From positions 11,760,501 to 11,824,500 of the forward strand of contig NC_133019.1 in the NCBI RefSeq assembly GCF_048564905.1: a stretch of 64,000 nt of DNA, in the 5' to 3' direction. The DNA comes from Vicugna pacos. Taxonomy: Eukaryota > Chordata > Mammalia > Artiodactyla > Camelidae. Positions 33,500 through 64,000 of this stretch are shown piece by piece. Within the stretch, counting starts at the first letter, position 1. The number at the start of each line of letters is the position of its first letter. The translations under genes were made by a program, and so were the position numbers. The notes under the pieces were generated by a model. That model worked only from the letters and a program-made list of their open reading frames with translations, searched no databases and was not told the origin of the DNA.

Positions 33500-34760
33500 T
33501 CTATATCTTTTTTTCATCTTTTTAGTTTGGTCTGTAACCTAACATTCTGGGTGTGTCTCTTCTAAATGACATGTAGATTGATTTAATCCATTCTGTTATC
33601 TCTGTGTATTAGTTGGTGAGTTTAACATTTATGGGAAGTCTGATATTTTTGTCTTTAGCATCCTATTTTGTACATTCTATTTGTTCTATTTTCTGTGCTT
33701 TCCTTACTTTTACCTCTCCTCCTCCTCCTTCTTCTTTTGAGAGTGTTTGATATTTTGTTTGCTTTTCCTTAATCTATTTCTTTTCCTTGTTTTGAAGTTA
33801 AACACATTACATCCATTTTTTTTGATAATTACTCTTTTGACCACTTAAAATATAGTAAATACACTTTATGTAACATAACTTTAATCAATAGTTAAACCTC
33901 TCTCTTGAAAAACTTAAGTTCAGAATATTTTAACTCCAACTAGCCCCTTCTGACTTACATACTGCTGTTGTTATTCTGTATTTTAATTAGACATTTAAAA
34001 ATTAACTGAATAACAGTAACAAAATAGATGCTATTGTTATTTTATGTTGACAAAGTTTGTTTAGATTTGTCTACATTTTTACCAATCGCATCATTTACTA
34101 TTCCTTTCTGCATCTGTTTTTCCTTTTAGTATCATTTTCCTTCTCCCTAAGGTACGTACTTTATATGTCCCTTTTGAGAAGCTTTGTGGTAGTAAACTCT
34201 CAATTTTTGTTCTTCTGAAAATGCCCTTTTTTCCTTGCAAGATAGTTTTGTAGGGTTCATAATTCTTGATTGGCCATGATTATTTTTGCACACTGAAGAC
34301 AGAATTTCCTTGTCTTCTGGCTCCTTTGTTGCTGTGGAGAAGTCTGCTGTTAGTCTAACTGTGGTACTTCTGTGATTTTGTAAATAGTCTGAATTTTTCT
34401 CTCTAGCTGCTTTACAGAGTTTCTCTTCATCTTTGGTGTTAGGAAGATTCACTATGATGTGCCTGCATGAGGATCTATTTTATTTTTCTCCCTTTGGTTG
34501 TATGGGTGTACACTACAGTGGCATATGCTGTATCTGTGGATTTATGCCTTTAATTAGTTCTGGATATCAGGTATTAAGTTTTGGGATATTGTCTCTCTTC
34601 CATTCTTTCTATTCTCCTCCTCTGGGCCTCTGACCAGATATATTAGACCTTGTCATTCTAGCCTCCATTGTTCATAGCCTTGTTTTCATATTTTCAAATG
34701 TTCTTATCTCTTTCCGCTGAAATGTAGTAACTTCTTCAATCTATCTTCCAATTCATGAAT
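33500..34760 (-). mobile_element. Ancient L1M/HAL1-like fragment
   Basis: The stretch is T-rich with phrases such as GAGAAGTCTGCTGTTAGTCT and TTCACTATGATGTGCCTGC near 34340-34465, familiar from old reversed L1 DNA. It is diverged and no coding frame is kept. Confidence 0.6.
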
Positions 34761-34904
34761 TCTCTTAATCTATGTCTTAAATGCTATTTACCCCAAACAT
34801 TCAGTTTTTCATTTTAATAATTATACTTTATGTTTATAAGAGCTATGTGTGGTTGGTTCTTCTTCAAATCTGCCTGTCATTTTTGCTTCATTATTGAAAT
34901 ATTA

Positions 34905-35595
34905 ATTTTTTAACAGACAATAACAAGCATGGTGAGAATATAAAGAAATTGGATCCTTTATTCATTGTTGATGGAAATGTAAAAGGATGCAGCCATTATG
35001 GAAAACAATGAAAAATTAAAAATTATATAATTATATACTCCAGAAATTCCACTTTTGGGCATATACTCAGAAGAATTGAAAGCAGGGTCTTGAAGAGATA
35101 TTTGTACAACCATGTTCATTATTCACAATAGCCAAGAGGCAGAAGCAACCCAATTTTTGATGGAAGAATGGATGAACAAAATGTGGTATAAATAATGGAA
35201 TATTATTCGTCATTAAAAAAGCAGGAAATTCTGATTCATGCTACATTGTGGATAAACCTTGAAGACACTATATTAAGTGAAGTAAGCCAGGCACAAAAAG
35301 GCAAACATTATATGATTCCACTTATTTGAAGTACCTAAAGTAGCCAATTCATAGAGTCAGAAAGTAGAATGGTGGCTGCCAGAGGCTGGGCAGCGGGAGG
35401 GAGAAATGGGGTTATTGTTTCATAGGTACAGAGTGCCAGTTTGGCAAGGTGAGACCAATTCTGGAGGTGAATGGTGGTTATGATTGCTTAAGAGTATGAA
35501 TGTCAAAATCATTAAACTGTATACTTAAAAATGGTTAAGATGGTAAATTTTATGTTATGTGTATTTTACCACAATTAAAAAAATTTTTAATGTGG
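34905..35595 (+). mobile_element. L1MB-like 3' end
   Basis: The order of phrases is that of an old L1 3' end: CATTATGGAAAACAATG, GGGCATATACTCAGAAGAA, CACAATAGCCAAGAGGCAG, GGAATATTATTCGTCATTAA, AGTCAGAAAGTAGAATGGTG, and AAATGGTTAAGATGGTAAAT. It ends in an A-rich tract. It carries no useful open frame and is older than the copy at 10791. Confidence 0.85.
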
Positions 35596-35649
35596 AAAAA
35601 ATCCATTTTTAATATATTTAAATATTTTACCATATAGGAGGCCCTGTAG

Positions 35650-35875
35650 CGTGGTAGTTCATAGCATGAACTCTGGAGTCAGAATGCTCATGTTCAGCTT
35701 ACCAGTAGGTAACCTCAGGCAAGGTTAACCTCATTGTGGCTTAGTTTTCTTATCCATAAAATGGGGATGAGAACAGTACCTATCTCATAGGTTCATGTGA
35801 GTATTAAATGAATCAGAATATGGCGAAGCACTTAAATAGTGTCCAGCACCCAGAAATACTCTATTAGTTATTATT
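35650..35875 (+). mobile_element. MIR SINE, nearly full length
   Basis: It begins GCGTGGTAGTTCATAGCATG and continues through ACTCTGGAGTCAGAATGCTC, a Pol III-like head, to ATAAAATGGGGATGAGAACA and a CACTTAAATAGTGTCCAGCA tail. Confidence 0.75.
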
Positions 35876-36944
35876 ATAATTATCTGATAATTCTAACATC
35901 TGACGTCATGAGGTTCTATTTCTGTTTTTGATGACCACACCCCCCAATTGGTGATTTTTCTTTTTTAAAATCTTGGCTGACCTTTGATTGTGTGCTCATA
36001 TTTGGAGGACCTCTGTCTGGGAATCCTAAGGCTCTAGGCTTGTGATGTTTTCCTCCATTAGATCTGCCAGCTGGGACCACATTTGCCCCCTTTGGCTGTC
36101 TCTGCTTCATGCGGGAATCCCAGGTGCAGCTTCCTTACCTGCAGTAGGTCTGTGTTTACTTCTGATCTACATGAAAACCTTCTTTGTCCCCGGGGCCACC
36201 TGAGATTTAAGTTAGCTGTTGTTCCCAGATCTCCACCTTAGTTTCAACTCATGGTTCTGATCATTGTTTTATTTTATTTTGATTTTTTGGCCTTTGAGGA
36301 TTTCTATTATTTATTAAGAACTTAGTCAGCCATTAGCAAGTATATTTTATCTAGGATTTGACTTAACTATAGCAAGAGGATCCTCAGAATACCTGGGCTT
36401 CCATACAGCTGCCGGAGAAGTCCACGGGGCTTACTTTTCTGACCACTTTGAGTGAGGGAACTTATACTTATATCCTCAGAACCCAGCTTGGAGACCATCT
36501 CATACCTGGCAGGTGGTAAACAATTTTTTTCAAATGAATGCTAAAAACCACATCCAGTTTTCACCAGGCAGATTGAAAGGATTTAAAGGCGCAATGTCTC
36601 TTTCCAGCCACTTGGGGGCACCATGATTTAATGTCGGCCTTGAATGCCCAAATCCTCTCCTTCCCTAGTCATAGGTTCTCTCTGGACTATGGCTGATGTC
36701 ACAGCAGGGAGGAAGGGGAGGAGGGCAACGGGACAGGTCCTGTGAAGAAGAGACTTACTAACCCTGGCTTCCTCACCGTTGCCCTTACCCATCAGCTCTG
36801 GTCTCCATGTCTTCTTTTCTTCCACTTTGAGACTCAGTCGTATCCCCAGGAACTTTTCCTACTCAGGCCAAAGAATAAAGGTCATAGTTCAGTCGCCTTG
36901 GCTCAGAGCTGAGCCATGGTTCATAGCCCAGTCAGCCTATGTCA

Positions 36945-37500
36945 AAGACTTCACATACCAGTTTAATAACAGTGGCCACTGAGGTAACAATAACAAAAGC
37001 AAGTAACAGTATTTGTGCCAACAGTAGGACAACGCACTTTACATTATAAGGGCTTTCTTGTTTGGGTGGGCTTGGGGATGGGTGGGGAAGGAGAGTGCTG
37101 GCTCAGACCCCTTCCTCCTCCTCTCCAGTCTGTGGTGATCTGGGCTCTCAGAAAGGCATCTATTTCTATTCAGTAGAGTAGAAAGTTCCTTCTTGGCTTA
37201 GTGATGCCTCCTGAGATCTCGGCCTGGAGGCTGGCTTGTTCATTGGGCTGTGTCTCTTCCCCTTCGGATGCTGAGAGCATCCGGGGCAGCTGAGCCAGGG
37301 CTGCTGACTTCCTCCAGGGTGCCTGTGGGCTGTGGGGGCTCTTACAGGAAATGAAGTCCTTTGTTGCACCAAGAAATGCTGAGACTGTGGGCAGAACGGT
37401 ATGCCCAAGGGGGCTCTTGCTATGTGTCTGATTTCTGGGGGACCCCCACATGGGCAGGGTTGGGGGGAGCAGTTTTCAGCACTGCAGGGGGGCAGCAGCA
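36945..37500 (-). other. TMPRSS4: TMPRSS4 3' UTR with ATTAAA signal
   Basis: The - strand sequence after the stop stays alignable to the recalled human TMPRSS4 3' UTR up to a terminal ATTAAA (complement of 36962-36967). Cleavage is expected 15-25 bases beyond, near 36945. The UTR is about 550 nt. Confidence 0.8.
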
Positions 37501-55831
<18,331 letters not shown>

Positions 55832-56224
55832 CTGTAAGTGAAGGAAAAACACTCAGTGAGTTGAGTGAGGGAAACTCTCAGGCTGGAGCTCAGAGCCCCG
55901 GGGAGGACTCTTATCCGCCTTCCCTTCTCTCTGCTGAGTCTAAGTTGGGGTGGGGGCGCTCTGTGGCAGCTACATAATTGGTTCAAAATACAACATTCAC
56001 TTATGCATCTATATGACCTGGTAAAACAGGTTTATTAATTGCAGCAACTAGTTAGCAATTGTAGAAACAGCTGGATGCTGGCTTGTTGTGTGCATTGCTG
56101 AGCTTTTAAAGATAAGGCTGCCCTACTGTCCGTTTTTGTCAATCATTTGTCTACTTTTATAGATGCTGTAGGCAGAACAATGAACTATGGCAGCTGGATA
56201 TTGTTCTGTAGTTTTCATAAACGC

Positions 56225-56375
56225 TGTGAGGATTAAATGACCTCATAACAACTCTGAGAAATTATCACCATTTTACAGAAGAGGAAAACCAAGACTCCTG
56301 GAGGTTAAGTGGTTGTTATGGCCCCAGAGCAAGTAAGTAACAGATCCAGCCCTTGGGGCCAGGCTTTTGGACTCA
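56225..56375 (-). mobile_element. MIR SINE relic
   Basis: The reversed MIR core is present: GTGAGGATTAAATGACCTCA, then CCATTTTACAGAAGAGGAAA and GGTTAAGTGGTTGTTATGG. Confidence 0.65.
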
Positions 56376-59300
56376 GTGCACCATTGTTTTCATTTCCCCA
56401 CCGTTTCAGGAACCTATTTGGGTGTCATCAGCTAGTGCTCGGTCCTTCTGATTTTCTGCTTCCCTGCAGTGAAGTCTAGTTGGGTATAATTAGCATGCAG
56501 AGATTCCGCCCAGCATCTGCCCAGCCCTTCCTCAGTCTGAAGGCAAACCCACCTCTACTTGGGTCCTGGGTCTGCTAAGTTGTTCATGAACAGGTGTAAG
56601 AAGATCTCCCTCCTAAACTGTTTCGAGGAAAGGACCTACTGCGGTGCTTGGCAGCTAGTAGGGGCTTAATTGATATTAGTACCCTTCTTCCCTCTCTTCC
56701 ATTAGGTTTGCACATTTCTCACCTTCTTCTCCTTCCTTTTTTCACCAATCACCCTCAGCCCCTGCTGTTTTAGATCCTGGAGAAACTCCTGGTTAGGCTT
56801 AGCTCAGTTCCAAGTTGCAGATGAACATCTCAGGGTCCTGTTTCCCTCCCAGCTTGGAGATGATGAGCGCAGACACAAGGCAGCTCTTGATTTTAAATGC
56901 GGGTGAGGACTAAGTGGACTGCAGAGAGGCCACAAAGACCCAGCCTGGGGAATGTGAGTTCTCATCTTGTCTTCTGACTTGCTGGGTGGCCCTGGGCATG
57001 CTCCCCAACCTCTCTGAACCTCAAGGTCCCATCAGGTAACTGGGAACTCTCTTTCAGAGATGATGAAGCAGATAAAAGGTTTACTAACTACACGATGAAA
57101 TGGACAGATGCTCCCCCAGGCTAATAATGAGGCAAAGAAGAGGCAGCAGCTCATGGAAGCCAAAGGAACAGAAAGCCTGGCCAGCTCCTTTGCTTTTTTT
57201 GCCAAGCAAGCAGCCTGCCTCTGGGGCCTTATTTCTCTTCTCTCTGCAATGCTGAGTCTGCATTTCCTTGTTTCCGAAAGAAGTCAACAGGGGCAGAACT
57301 GGGATGACTGGGGTGTAGATGAGGGGAGAAAGCAGGCGTTCACAGAAAGGGGCTCTCTCGCCCTGTTCTGGTCTAAGGCAGCTTCAGGCTCCCATGGGGT
57401 CTGCAGCCCTGGCTTCCCATGGTCTCTCAGGGAAAACCTAGCACAGGGATGCTGCTGTTGCTAGGTAAGGGGATATATAGGTCCTCCATGGCTCTGGCAG
57501 GTGGCAGCTAGGTTGCTAAGGCTGGGGACACAGCAGGGGGAACAACCCAGGGGAGGGGGTGGGAAAAGTTCTCTGGGTGAGCCAGGGGACCTAGAGGCTG
57601 CTCACAGTCAGGTCACAGAGTGAGGCTCAGCCATCGGCTGGCTCTGGTGCTCAGGGGCTGCTCTGAGAAGGCCTCACGCTGTTCTCAGACCCCTGAACCT
57701 GCATCCCACCCCTAACCTGACGGCAAGCAGCTGTGCCCTTTCCACCTGCAGGTTGATGCATTTGCCAAGCTGGGGCAAGTACCCGCTCTCTTGGGTGCCT
57801 CAGCCATGACAGGTAAGGGGAGGAGAGGGGACAGGAGGGCTGGGGGATCGTGAGTCAGGAGACGAGGGTGTGAGTTTCCTGAGAGGAGCCTGGCCGTGAT
57901 GCAGCAGCCCTGAGTGCATGGAAGGTTCTCAGAGATGACAAATCATGCTGGCTTCCAAGTATCTTCTGAACTTAGCCTGTCTCTACGCGGATCCCCTCAG
58001 CCAGGCCACGCACAGGTAGGTCTCCAGGCCTGGCACAGAGGAACCTTGGGTATCAGCCTCACTTGCTCTGCTTTGTGTTGAGCCACCCTTACAGCAGCAC
58101 CAACCTTGGCCTCGGCTGCTACATTCACTAGAAACCATTTCGCTTTGTTCTAAGCCACACAGGTGCTGACCTGTTGGCAATTTGAGCTGAGCACCCGGCT
58201 CCCATCCCAGTGCGTAACGGCTTGGGGGCAGGCCTGGCGCAGAAGGGAGGTGTCAGGTGGCCTGCTGTTGTCCCGTTATTCTGCTGCCAGCCTGCTGTTC
58301 AGCTGCGATCATTTAAGAATCAGCCTTTGTATTCAGGCACAGCCCTTAACTCCAGGTAGGGCCAGGGGAGAGGGCAAAAGTGTAATGATTCCTGTCTCAC
58401 AGATGGGGAAACTGAGGCACAGAGGCTTTGTGCGATCTCGTCTCAGGTTGCGTGGCAAGCCGTCGTGAAAGGCTCCGGTGAGGTATTAATGCCTGCCCAT
58501 GGAATGGAGCCAAACCGAAGACCTGGTTCTCCAGTCAAAGCCCATGCCTCCACGTGATGGCGCTGTTAACTGTCCCTCCTACAAATCCCCACTGAGGGCC
58601 TTCCCTTGGTCTCAGGGGAAGCAGCCCCTTCTCTGCAGCCTCTCTGAGTTCTGTCCACAGTTCTATTTGATTCAATTTTCTTTCTGCCCCCAGAGCAGTG
58701 TGTCCATCCAGCCCACCTTCCCTTCCCAGCAGGATCTGATGGGAAGGAAGGTGCCCCCCACATTTGCACAGCTGAGGACAGTGTCAGAGCAATGGCTGAT
58801 AGAGACACGAGAGTTCTCAGGAGTCAGGCCACCCAGACAGGGACCCTTGGGGTTTGCCTTTGGGAGGGGCTGATGGATCTTAAAGCTTGGCGGGGTTCTC
58901 TGTAATTTACCTGAACTAAGGAACAGCCATCAGTGATGCAGTGTGAGGTTTATAAGAGAATCCTACCAAGTTGATATTGCCTTTGAAAACATCATACTTC
59001 TTTTTGGCTTGTCCTAAATTGTCCTTTAAACCTTACCGGGGAGGGAAGCGGTGGCGAGGGAAGAGGGATTTTGGTGTTATAAAGTCTGACTCTCCTATTT
59101 ACCTGCTGAGCTCTATTTTGAGCTATTATTTACCTTAGGTAAATGACTTAACATCTCCTGGACCCAGTTTCCTCCTTTGGAAGTCAGGTGTGATAAAACT
59201 AGGTGGTGAGAAAGGTTGTGTCAGGTGCTTCACCTACTAGTTATGAGGTGGCTTTTTAACCTACAGGAACCCCATATGGTCCTCTCATTATCGTCCCCCT

Positions 59301-59389
59301 CAGTTGATATTTATGGTCTGAGGGGTCTCACTGCTCTGAGCAGAGGTGGGTTGTCCCTGATCCTGTTCCCCTGAGCTCTGAGCCAGGAG

Positions 59390-59545
59390 TCCTGGCCTGA
59401 GTCCAGCTCTGCCCCTTACCAGCCAGGTGGTTCTGGGCAAGTTACATATTTTTTCTGAGTCTCAGTTTCCTCATCTGTAAACTGGGAAGAATATGGTCTG
59501 CTTCACAGGATTCTTGGTAAGAATTAACAGATGCTGCACGTGGTT
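59390..59545 (+). mobile_element. MIR SINE relic
   Basis: Forward MIR text is present: GTCCAGCTCTGCCCCTTACC, then GGGCAAGTTACATATTTTTT and TCTCAGTTTCCTCATCTGTA. Confidence 0.75.
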
Positions 59546-60003
59546 TGACATACAGAGGAGTTCAGCATGTGAAAATTTGCACAATCAGTTCCATCCAATA
59601 CCCTGGAGGCTTGGAGAGCAGAACTCCACACAGTGCTGGGGAAGGGGCGGCATGGAGGTCCTGGATGGGGCAGGACCGAGCATCCTCACTTGTTCTGGAT
59701 GCTGCCAGAGAACCTGCATCTGATGGGCCGGTTTGGCTGCTGCAGCCAAGAGCTGCCATCTCCTGGCCAAAGTCTGTAGTGATTCCCGGATCGCTTCTGT
59801 GAACTGTCAGCTCTAAATAGTGCCTCAGTGCTGCTTCCGAACTCTGCGTCTGGGACCTTGCAGCTGCATAACCTGAACCACCTTCCTGCCCCTTCACATC
59901 ACTCTGTGGATGCTTGTGAAGATTCTCCTTGCTAGGCTGCCCTTTGCTAGGGGAGATTTATAGTGGATGGAAAACAGACCTCAGGCATGTTGCTTAATCT
60001 CTG

Positions 60004-60036
60004 AAGCCTCAGTTGTGTGTTTGTGTGTGTGTGTGC
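60004..60036. repeat. (GT)n microsatellite
   Basis: A GT run with one T interruption, about 30 bases. Confidence 0.85.
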
Positions 60037-61448
60037 ATGAGAGACAGCAAGAGAGACAGAAAATAAGAGAAAGAAACAGAGATTCAATAAGTCTTCCTCT
60101 TCACGAGACCAAAATATGCATATATATATGAAACACATTGGCTGGTACACAGTAAGAGTGCAAAAGATGTTAATAATAATAGCAATAACAACACAATAAT
60201 AATACTTTATCCTTTCAGTAAGCCACTGTCCTGGGGCTGGATATACAGCAGTAAATAAGCAGGCAAAGTCCTTGTGCCCATGAAGTATATATCCTATTAT
60301 TTTGATTAATAATGAATAACAATATTAATATAAAACCTAGCAAGTGCTTAAGAAGGAGCCTAGCAGAGGGCCTAGCATGTGTGTAGTAGGGGCTGAGCAA
60401 ATGGTAGCTATTTTTACGGTTTCATTAGGCCTAGAGTCCTGACTCCAGGGTGGGAATTGAAGGACTAGGGAGCCCTGGGGGAGAGTGACCAGGGCAGGTA
60501 GGGGACCTGAGATGATGTCATGTGACTTACATGATCTTTCTATGAACAAAGGGTGGCGGATGCAGGCCAGAGAAACCAAGACCTAGGGTAGCACAAACAC
60601 GGTCCTTTGAAATGTGCATCTCAGGGAAGAGGCAAAGAGGATGCTGAGGATAAATGGCGGAAGTGACAGAAAGATGGCTTTCTCTTGGCAAAGGGAAGGT
60701 CATTTTAAGCAACAGATGACGTGTGAATAGAAGCCGGATTGTGAAGGAAATTTCCACAGTGGACAAAGGCAAGGGCAGATAAGGGCTCTATTGCACCCCC
60801 GGCGGGATTTGGTGGAGCCCCCAGAGGTTGCATGGGGTGGGAGGCAAGGAAGACGTGGGTGGGGGTCACACTCCTTTCAAATACTGCAGTTCTGGTTTTA
60901 CTCTGTTTTCCACCTGGGGCTCTATCTTAGATTTCAGTGGAGCAAAGTGCTCTGAGGCTGAACCAGATTTAGGGCAACCACTTAGCTGGAAGATTGCTAA
61001 AGTCCTTTTCTTAGGCCCTGTGAGTCTGAAGAGCTTGCTGTTAACCTGGAACTTCTGTTACCTCCTCCCACAGATAAGACTAGTCTTAAGACTGATTTAT
61101 TTATAACATTCTCTCGGTAAATCAATTTCTATCCTTAATGATCTCATGGTAACTTGGTTTTTTTTTCCCCAAGCAGCAATTTGGTATAAACTTTTTCTAG
61201 GTCTTCTTGAGAGTCTAAGTTAATTATGCCCACTGGTTTGCCGCATCTATGTGTTTTTTCCCCTCCGTTTAGTGACCTTTAGTAGGTTAGTGATGGATGC
61301 AGTCTCCTTGCAGAAATGGCATCGTCTTTTCTTCCACTTTCTTCCGCAGATTGCACCAGCTGATGCAGTCTTCACTCAACGCGCACTTTCTCATGAAATC
61401 TATTAGCTTCTAGATGGAAAAGTGGCGCCCCCTGGTTCTGCAGTGTCT

Positions 61449-61492
61449 AGTTCAAGTTCCAGTTCTAGTTCAAGTTCTAGTTTCATGTTCAG
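61449..61492. repeat. AGTTCAAGTTCT short tandem repeat
   Basis: About four imperfect copies of an AGTTC(A/T)/AGTTCT unit run in tandem. Confidence 0.75.
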
Positions 61493-61569
61493 GTCTTATG
61501 GGTCCACATCTTGGAGGAGACGGAGGGCATGATGGAAAAGCAGGGCACTTGGTACCAAACTCCTAGAGC

Positions 61570-61690
61570 TTTGAGTCCCAGCCCCACCTCTTCTTGGCTG
61601 AGTGACCCTTGTCAAGCTCTTGGAGCCTCAGTTTCCTCATCTGTACAAAGAGGATCACTGTGTCTCAGAGAGCCGGGGTAAGACTCAGGG
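61570..61690 (+). mobile_element. MIR SINE relic
   Basis: Forward MIR text is present: GGCTGAGTGACCCTTGTCAA, then GCCTCAGTTTCCTCATCTGT. Confidence 0.7.
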
Positions 61691-63589
61691 AGATTCGGAA
61701 TATGAATGTGCTTCTCAAGCTGCAAAATGTCACACTTGCTGCGTTTGGGTGGAGATGAGCCGTGGCTGCGCCGTTTATTATTCTCTTTAGATCACCAGGG
61801 AATCCTGCTCACCAGGATGGGTCCTCCTGACAGCCTGGCCCGACCCGCCTCTCTGGAGGTGGGAGATGCCTGAAGTCCCCAGTGTCAGGGCGGGAATGGG
61901 ACGAAGGTGAGGTGGGGTGACCTCAGTTATATCACCCCCTTTCTGTTTCACATCTGTGGGTGAATGATGCTCTGCCTGGGGTTGGGGCAAGTTGTTTACC
62001 CTGCTGTGTTCCGTCCTTGGAGTGTACAGAACTGAGGTCTTCCATTTTAGATATTCTTGTCTGAATCGCCCACTGTGTCTTGCCAGTGCATAGCACTTAG
62101 TGTGTGCTCCGGGAACACGTGCTGAATGAACGAATGCATATTATAAAGGAAGACACTGAGACAGCAGGAAATGCCTAAAGCATGTATGGGCTCAGCCACA
62201 CCAGCAGGCAGAGCCCGGCCAGACCAATGCACTGAAGATTCCGTGATGGAGGACACTGCTGCTACCCTGGATAGGTGCCTACTCAGCCCCTTGCCCTCTT
62301 CCTCGAGTGTTTCTTTCACCTGCCATCCTGTAAGAGTTTCCCGTTGCATGTGGATTATGCTAGGAAACTGGCAGCTGCTCTGGGAGGAAGATGCAGGGGA
62401 GAGGTGTTGCGGTTTTGAGTCTTGTGTACAAATTTCTCTGCTGCCACCGTGACAGTCAGAGCCGCAGGCTGCGAGGTGGAGTTAAGCACACGCAGGGTGA
62501 TTGCCGCGTTGGCTCTGCTCAGACTCTCTCTTCCCCATCGCTGGGCTTTCGAGGTGGGCTCAGGCCTCACCCCAGCTCCGTCGGGGATGAAAACAGCTTG
62601 GTACAACCTCCGGTAGCATCTAGCATCTTTTCAGCATCAAGTCTGACTAACCTTGTTTTCAGTGTCAGGTCAATCACACCACTTGTTCTAGGGGATTCAG
62701 TCTTTGGTCGTTTATTCGTCCTTCATTCCCAAACATTTCTCAAGTACCTATTCTGTGACAGGCCCTGTGCCAGGTTTGGGGCTAAAAAAGGTGGAAAAGG
62801 CACAGACCCTTCTCTAGAAGCTCACAGTCTGGTGGCAGCAGGTTTATAAGAGAATGAGGCTGATGAATGCCTTTTAGGAATTCACTGTCTTGGGGGGCCC
62901 ACTGCTTGGGGATTTGGGGTGTTTCATAGAGGCAGATGTTTTATCTGAGCATGAAGGAAGGCTGAGGGCGGGAGAGCTTCCCGGGAAATCTGAAAGGCCC
63001 GTGAAGAGCCTGAGAGTGTTTGTCTTCTACTGTCCTGAGCTGGTTCTGGGGCTTCAGAAAGCTTGTCCAGAGTTCCTGAGCCCTGTTTTCGGTCTTTCTT
63101 CTATTTCCCCATTTCCCCCCTCTTCCCTGGACCAGTCTCCCCTCACTTCCCACATTCAGCAACTCAGATTCTCTTGGGCTTTGTCAAGAAGACAGGCTCG
63201 GGGTGAAAGGTGTTTCCTACAGGTCTTTCCTGGTGTCTCAGCTGCACGGAGGGAAGGCGGTGAGAGTGAGGGAGAGGCCAGCTTCTAAACGGCTTCTCAA
63301 GTAGCCAGGCACAGAGCTCCACCCCAGGGGCGGGAGGAAGGGCCCTAGGAGATGGAAGAGGGCAGGGGGATGTAGTTCCACCATCTCACTGCTGTTCCCT
63401 CCACCTGGCACAGCCCTCCCTCACCCCTGCTTCCCAGCTCCTAGGCAGCCCTCAGCCTCCGCTGGCCTCCAGCGAGGCCCATGCCCTGGTCTGGCTCCTA
63501 CGTGTGTTGCATCACAAGCCGTAACTCAGTTGTTAGTTAAACAATGGTTTGTGTGATTGTGTGATAAGCATCTACCTGTCCCTGCCCTC

Positions 63590-63710
63590 CGCTTCCTCTA
63601 GACTGAGCTCCCAGAGCGCAGGACCCACCTCTGCTTTCTCTAGCCCGCAAGTCTAGTGCGAGCACAGAGCAGGCAGCCTGCCCCTTTGGTGGGATGAATG
63701 AATGGAGCTG
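63590..63710 (+). mobile_element. L2 LINE 3' end
   Basis: The terminal L2 text is present: GACTGAGCTCCCAGAGCGCA, then GAGCACAGAGCAGGCAGCC and GGGATGAATGAATGG. Confidence 0.6.
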
Positions 63711-64000
63711 GACGCCTGCTGCTCTGCCTGGCGGGGAGGGTGGGCTGTGCCAGGTCTGGAGGGGGCTCAGCCCCAAGCGCGAGCCCCTGGCAGCCACTGG
63801 GGCTCCACCCAGGCCCTACCGCACTGTGCTCTAGGGCACAGTGAGCTCCACGTAGGGCCTACATGACCACCCCATGGGGCCCAGGCCTCAGCCCAGCCCT
63901 CTGTGCTCCCTGCTCCAGACATAGCACCCTCCCCCGTCCCCCACTGCCACTCTTTCTTGCTGTTTGCATGCAGTTCCCGCTGCCTGGAATACCCTTCTCC

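Larger units (their letters stand above)
26651..36944. other. SCN4B-TMPRSS4 convergent intergenic spacer
   Basis: The two genes end toward each other across about 10.3 kb. The left part (26651-30090) is mostly unassigned DNA with old repeats and an L2 piece. A solo LTR follows at about 30093-30650, then AT-rich DNA dominated by ancient L1 fragments (about 31000-35600) and a MIR (35650-35875). No coding exon was recognised. Confidence 0.75.
55832..64000. other. TMPRSS4 intron 1 or upstream DNA, no exon recognised
   Basis: The first TMPRSS4 exon should lie on the - strand at higher coordinates. No ATG plus CAG and donor matching the human MLQ end could be recognised, and the human gene's long 5' intron suggests it is outside. 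The stretch holds MIR relics (56225-56375, 56950-57040, 59390-59545, 61570-61690), L2 ends (62055-62140, 63590-63710), a GT tract (60004-60036), an AATAA-rich stretch (60165-60205) and a short tandem repeat (61449-61492). Confidence 0.6.

Noticed and set aside
57690-57800. A candidate TMPRSS4 first exon on the - strand (ATG-CAG followed by GT)
   Set aside because: The encoded residues do not match the known MLQ start, and no promoter-like context is visible.

Overview
The window is nuclear DNA from a placental mammal, most likely a camelid. It holds widely spaced exons with GT-AG introns, one CpG island, and many L1, L2 and MIR relics. A tRNA-derived SINE at 40059-40190 has the head and TAAA-rich tail of the camelid Vic-1 type, which is the main clue to the lineage. 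L1 3' ends of even-toed ungulate type (10791-11540, 48515-48835) agree with this.

Two protein-coding genes can be reconstructed exon by exon. SCN4B (sodium channel beta-4 subunit) lies on the + strand. Its five coding exons lie between 6886 and 23067, exon 1 sits in a CpG island, and a 3' UTR of about 3.6 kb ends after the AATAAA at 26625. The spliced CDS is 687 nt (228 aa), the same length as human. TMPRSS4 (type II transmembrane serine protease 4) lies on the - strand. Its coding exons 2 to 13 lie between 55831 and 37501, and the 3' UTR ends near 36945. These exons encode 434 residues, matching human residues 4 to 437 with no net length change. The exon with the first few codons was not found and is probably beyond the right edge or very short.

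Layout: 1-6100 is intergenic DNA upstream of SCN4B (SCN2B would be expected beyond the left edge). 6120-6910 is the CpG-island promoter and exon 1. 6947-22973 holds SCN4B introns and exons 2-4. 22974-26650 is the last exon and 3' UTR. 26650-36945 is the tail-to-tail intergenic spacer, packed with ancient L1 pieces and one solo endogenous retroviral LTR (about 30093-30650). 36945-55831 is TMPRSS4. 55832-64000 is 5' TMPRSS4 intron or upstream DNA with MIR and L2 relics and no recognised exon. The convergent order of the two genes is that of human 11q23.3, shown here in the opposite orientation.

The two genes have no known joint pathway. SCN4B modulates voltage-gated sodium channels in excitable cells; TMPRSS4 is an epithelial surface protease. 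I found no unknown gene system. The points most worth a second look are lineage-specific changes in known proteins (the beta-4 cytoplasmic tail; a new glycosylation sequon and new C-terminus in TMPRSS4), a triple splice acceptor, an inverted L1 pair in SCN4B intron 1, and two Z-DNA-type tracts.
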